This document shows positions 62,145 to 64,000 of a DNA stretch of 64,000 bases, one piece after another (positions within the stretch are counted from its first letter, which is position 1; each line of letters opens with the position of its first letter). The stretch spans positions 202,140 through 266,139 of the forward strand of contig NZ_SMSK01000007.1 in the NCBI RefSeq assembly GCF_004354985.1. Direction: 5' to 3'. Source of the stretch: Segetibacter sp. 3557_3. GTDB lineage: Bacteria > Bacteroidota > Bacteroidia > Chitinophagales > Chitinophagaceae. Made by a program: the position numbers and the translations under genes. The notes under the pieces are model-generated. The model did no database searches. It saw only the letters and a program-made list of their open reading frames with translations, and had not been told where the DNA came from.

Positions 62145-64000
62145 ATGAAAAACCTTTATTCACTGGCATTAGTGCTGATCATGGCGTTTTGCGTCACTTC
62201 AGTATCCTCACAAACTTCTGCACCATTTTATATTGTAGCCGGCGAGTCTAACGCGGGCTGGACCAATGTAAGTGATATGACCCCTGCAGAGCAAGCCCTT
62301 TACAAGGGAATCATTCCACAATCCGATATTTGGAACCCAGGCAGGGGTGCTTTTTCCGCCGTTCTGGAAAAATTAAACGTCGGATTTAACACCATGTGCG
62401 AGAACTATGCAAGTCTCGAGCAGTTTGGTCCGGAAGCATCTTTTTTCAAACTCCTGCAGGATCAAAAGCTAACACAACGTTACCTCTACAAACAAGGTGT
62501 GGCTAACTCATCGGTTACCATCGAATGGAAACCAACTCATCCGTATACAGGCGGAACGGGCTCACGCTTTCAACAAATGGAAGAATGGCTCGAGATCACC
62601 GTTAAACAAGCCCTTGCGAATGGTTATAAACTAGATCTTAAAGGCATCATCTGGATTGGCGGCGAAAACGATGCTAAAGCCGGACATGAGAACCAGGCTA
62701 ACAACGAGCTAACCGGGTTAACCGAATTCTTTAACGGCTTCGATGTACTCTGGAAGTCACTGGGTACAAAGTATGCGCTTCCTAACAATACCTATAAAAA
62801 GGTAATCAGTCGTTTAAACGGACCAGGTGAGGCATTCCCCTATCGTCACATTGTTAGAGCAGCACAAGCCGAATATTGCGCTAATCCTGCGAATAATGCA
62901 ACACTGATCAATACCGATGGGTACGGTTTATTTGACTATGCCCACTACGATGCAAGCGGTATGATCCAGTTTGGTAAGGACGTTTTTAACGCCCTGCAGT
63001 CGCGTTTATCAAATCTTACACTGAGTACCGGCACACTTTCTCCGGGTTTTACAGCTACCACTACCAGTTATTCAGTAAATGTGCCGGGAAACACCAGCAA
63101 TTTCTCACTTACACCTACCGCAGCCGATGGTACAGCTACCATTCGTGTGAACGGAAATGTTGTTGCTAATGGTACTGCTTCCGATCCAATCAACCTTGCA
63201 CCCGGATTGAACACCATTTCTATTGATGTTAATTCACCTGATGGTCGCACAACCAGTTACACCGTTACCGTTAACAAAACGGGTTCCGCACCACTTGTTA
63301 CCACAGCCGCTCAAACTTCGGTTACTACTACATCTGCTACGCTTAACGGAACTGTTAATGCGCAAGGCTCAAATGCAACGGTAGCGTTCGAATATGGCAC
63401 AAGCAATACTTTAGGTTCTTCTATCAGCGCTATCCCATCTAATCTTTCAGGAACTTCAACCTCTTCTGTTTCAGTTCCGCTGACTGGTCTCGGCGTTAAT
63501 ACACAATATTTCTTCCGTACTACAGCTACCAATGCCTCAGGCACTGCAACAGGCGGTACATTTTCGTTTTATACACTCGCAAATGCGCCAACCGCCCCGG
63601 TAGTTAATACGCCAACACAGACTTCACTTAATGTAGTTGTTACGGGCGCCGTAAACAACAACCCTTCGACTACCACTTACGCAATCCTGGAAACAACAAC
63701 CAACAAATACGTACAGGCAAACGGAACGCTGGGCGCAACTGCCGTTTACCAGACAGCTAATCTTTGGGGTTCGGTTACCGGTTTATCACCTGCAACAACT
63801 TATAGCTTCAGTTTAAAGGCTCAGAATGGTGGAAACGTGTCAACTGAGTTTGGGCCGGCAGCATCAGGCAAAACGCTTGGCGCTACAAATGCAAACCTCT
63901 CCAACCTGATCACTTCAGCTGGAGCACTTAACCCGGTATTTGCAGCAACTACCCTGGATTACACCGTTAGTGTTGCAAACAACGTTACTTCTGTAACTGT
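62145..64000 (+). CDS. Large secreted protein: SASA/CE6-like esterase with cadherin-like and FN3-like domains (3' truncated)
   Basis: The frame is open from ATG 62145 to the window end (618 codons seen). A signal peptide (MKNLYSLALVLIMAFCVTSV, then SSQ) leads to an SGNH-hydrolase-like domain (about 25-285) of sialate O-acetylesterase/CE6 type. It has AGESNAGW (block I; the usual GQSN is GESN), WIGGENDA, and the C-terminal FDYAHYDASGM with the catalytic His. A cadherin-like beta-sandwich follows (about 290-375, LSNLTLSTGTLSPGF), then two FN3-like domains (to about 580) and a second cadherin-like unit (NLSNLITSAGALNPVF). It is probably surface-exposed or carried by type IX secretion; the sorting domain would be outside the window. 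Confidence 0.82.
   Translation, partial: MKNLYSLALVLIMAFCVTSVSSQTSAPFYIVAGESNAGWTNVSDMTPAEQALYKGIIPQSDIWNPGRGAFSAVLEKLNVGFNTMCENYASLEQFGPEASFFKLLQDQKLTQRYLYKQGVANSSVTIEWKPTHPYTGGTGSRFQQMEEWLEITVKQALANGYKLDLKGIIWIGGENDAKAGHENQANNELTGLTEFFNGFDVLWKSLGTKYALPNNTYKKVISRLNGPGEAFPYRHIVRAAQAEYCANPANNATLINTDGYGLFDYAHYDASGMIQFGKDVFNALQSRLSNLTLSTGTLSPGFTATTTSYSVNVPGNTSNFSLTPTAADGTATIRVNGNVVANGTASDPINLAPGLNTISIDVNSPDGRTTSYTVTVNKTGSAPLVTTAAQTSVTTTSATLNGTVNAQGSNATVAFEYGTSNTLGSSISAIPSNLSGTSTSSVSVPLTGLGVNTQYFFRTTATNASGTATGGTFSFYTLANAPTAPVVNTPTQTSLNVVVTGAVNNNPSTTTYAILETTTNKYVQANGTLGATAVYQTANLWGSVTGLSPATTYSFSLKAQNGGNVSTEFGPAASGKTLGATNANLSNLITSAGALNPVFAATTLDYTVSVANNVTSVT

Noticed and set aside
61249..62148. Short open frames in the 1.3-kb gap before the last gene
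   Set aside because: They have no start context, no family resemblance and no conserved composition.

Overview
The window looks like a chromosomal segment of a member of the Bacteroidota, most likely family Chitinophagaceae; the genus cannot be named from the sequence. The evidence is a gldJ gene beside murF, secreted enzymes of Bacteroidetes type (DUF6250, DUF6807, 3-keto-disaccharide hydrolase, GH105, sulfatase), a TonB receptor with a CarboxypepD_reg-like leader domain, a mitochondrial-type citrate synthase, a lack of Shine-Dalgarno sequences, and promoter boxes of the Bacteroidetes type (TTTG, 19 bp, TAnnTTTG). No phage, plasmid, CRISPR or transposase gene was found.

Layout. 1-11.6 kb: carbohydrate and glycoside catabolism, mostly on the minus strand (sugar isomerase, DUF6250, sulfatase, GH105, DUF6807, Gfo/Idh dehydrogenase, double 3-keto-disaccharide hydrolase). 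11.6-13.0 kb: no genes, but a cluster of inverted-repeat elements. 13.0-17.7 kb: gldJ, divergent murF, thioredoxin, DUF983 and a small membrane protein. 17.8-33.5 kb: a sulfur assimilation region on the minus strand. It holds cysH-cysD-cysN-cobA-cysJ-cysI, an Rrf2 regulator, a TonB receptor, tRNA-Cys, a DUF2490 protein, a precorrin-2 dehydrogenase/TauE fusion, an OsmC protein and a MetZ-like enzyme. 33.9-37 kb: tRNA-Ala, citrate synthase, an LptF/G permease. 37-46.6 kb: a plus-strand housekeeping run (ftsK, lolA, Xaa-Pro peptidase, pssA, purS, rsmI, a PepSY-like protein, an M1 peptidase). 46.8-55 kb: mixed genes including rsmG, tgt, aroK and an acyl-CoA dehydrogenase. 55.4-60.8 kb: purine catabolism (guanine deaminase, xanthine dehydrogenase xdhA-xdhB-xdhC). 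62.1 kb to the end: the start of a large secreted esterase/adhesin-like protein cut by the window edge.

How the genes work together. The sulfur region encodes the route sulfate -> APS (CysDN) -> sulfite (CysH, whose cysteine pattern is APS-reductase type) -> sulfide (CysJI) -> homocysteine (MetZ). It also supplies siroheme steps (CobA and the CysG-N domain), a possible sulfite exporter and an outer-membrane receptor. A good promoter with an overlapping palindrome lies between the Rrf2 gene and the receptor and is the best regulatory signal in the window.

The most unusual structural signal is a family of at least 13 short interspersed elements. The best-preserved copies have terminal inverted repeats (CAATGTCGTTTAGTTAAG and its complement). 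Copies occur only between genes, including inside the cysJ-cysI and xdhA-xdhB operons. They resemble REP/MITE elements, but no mobilising enzyme is present here. Other oddities are a tRNA-guanine transglycosylase that lacks all its zinc ligands and the CysG-N/TauE fusion.
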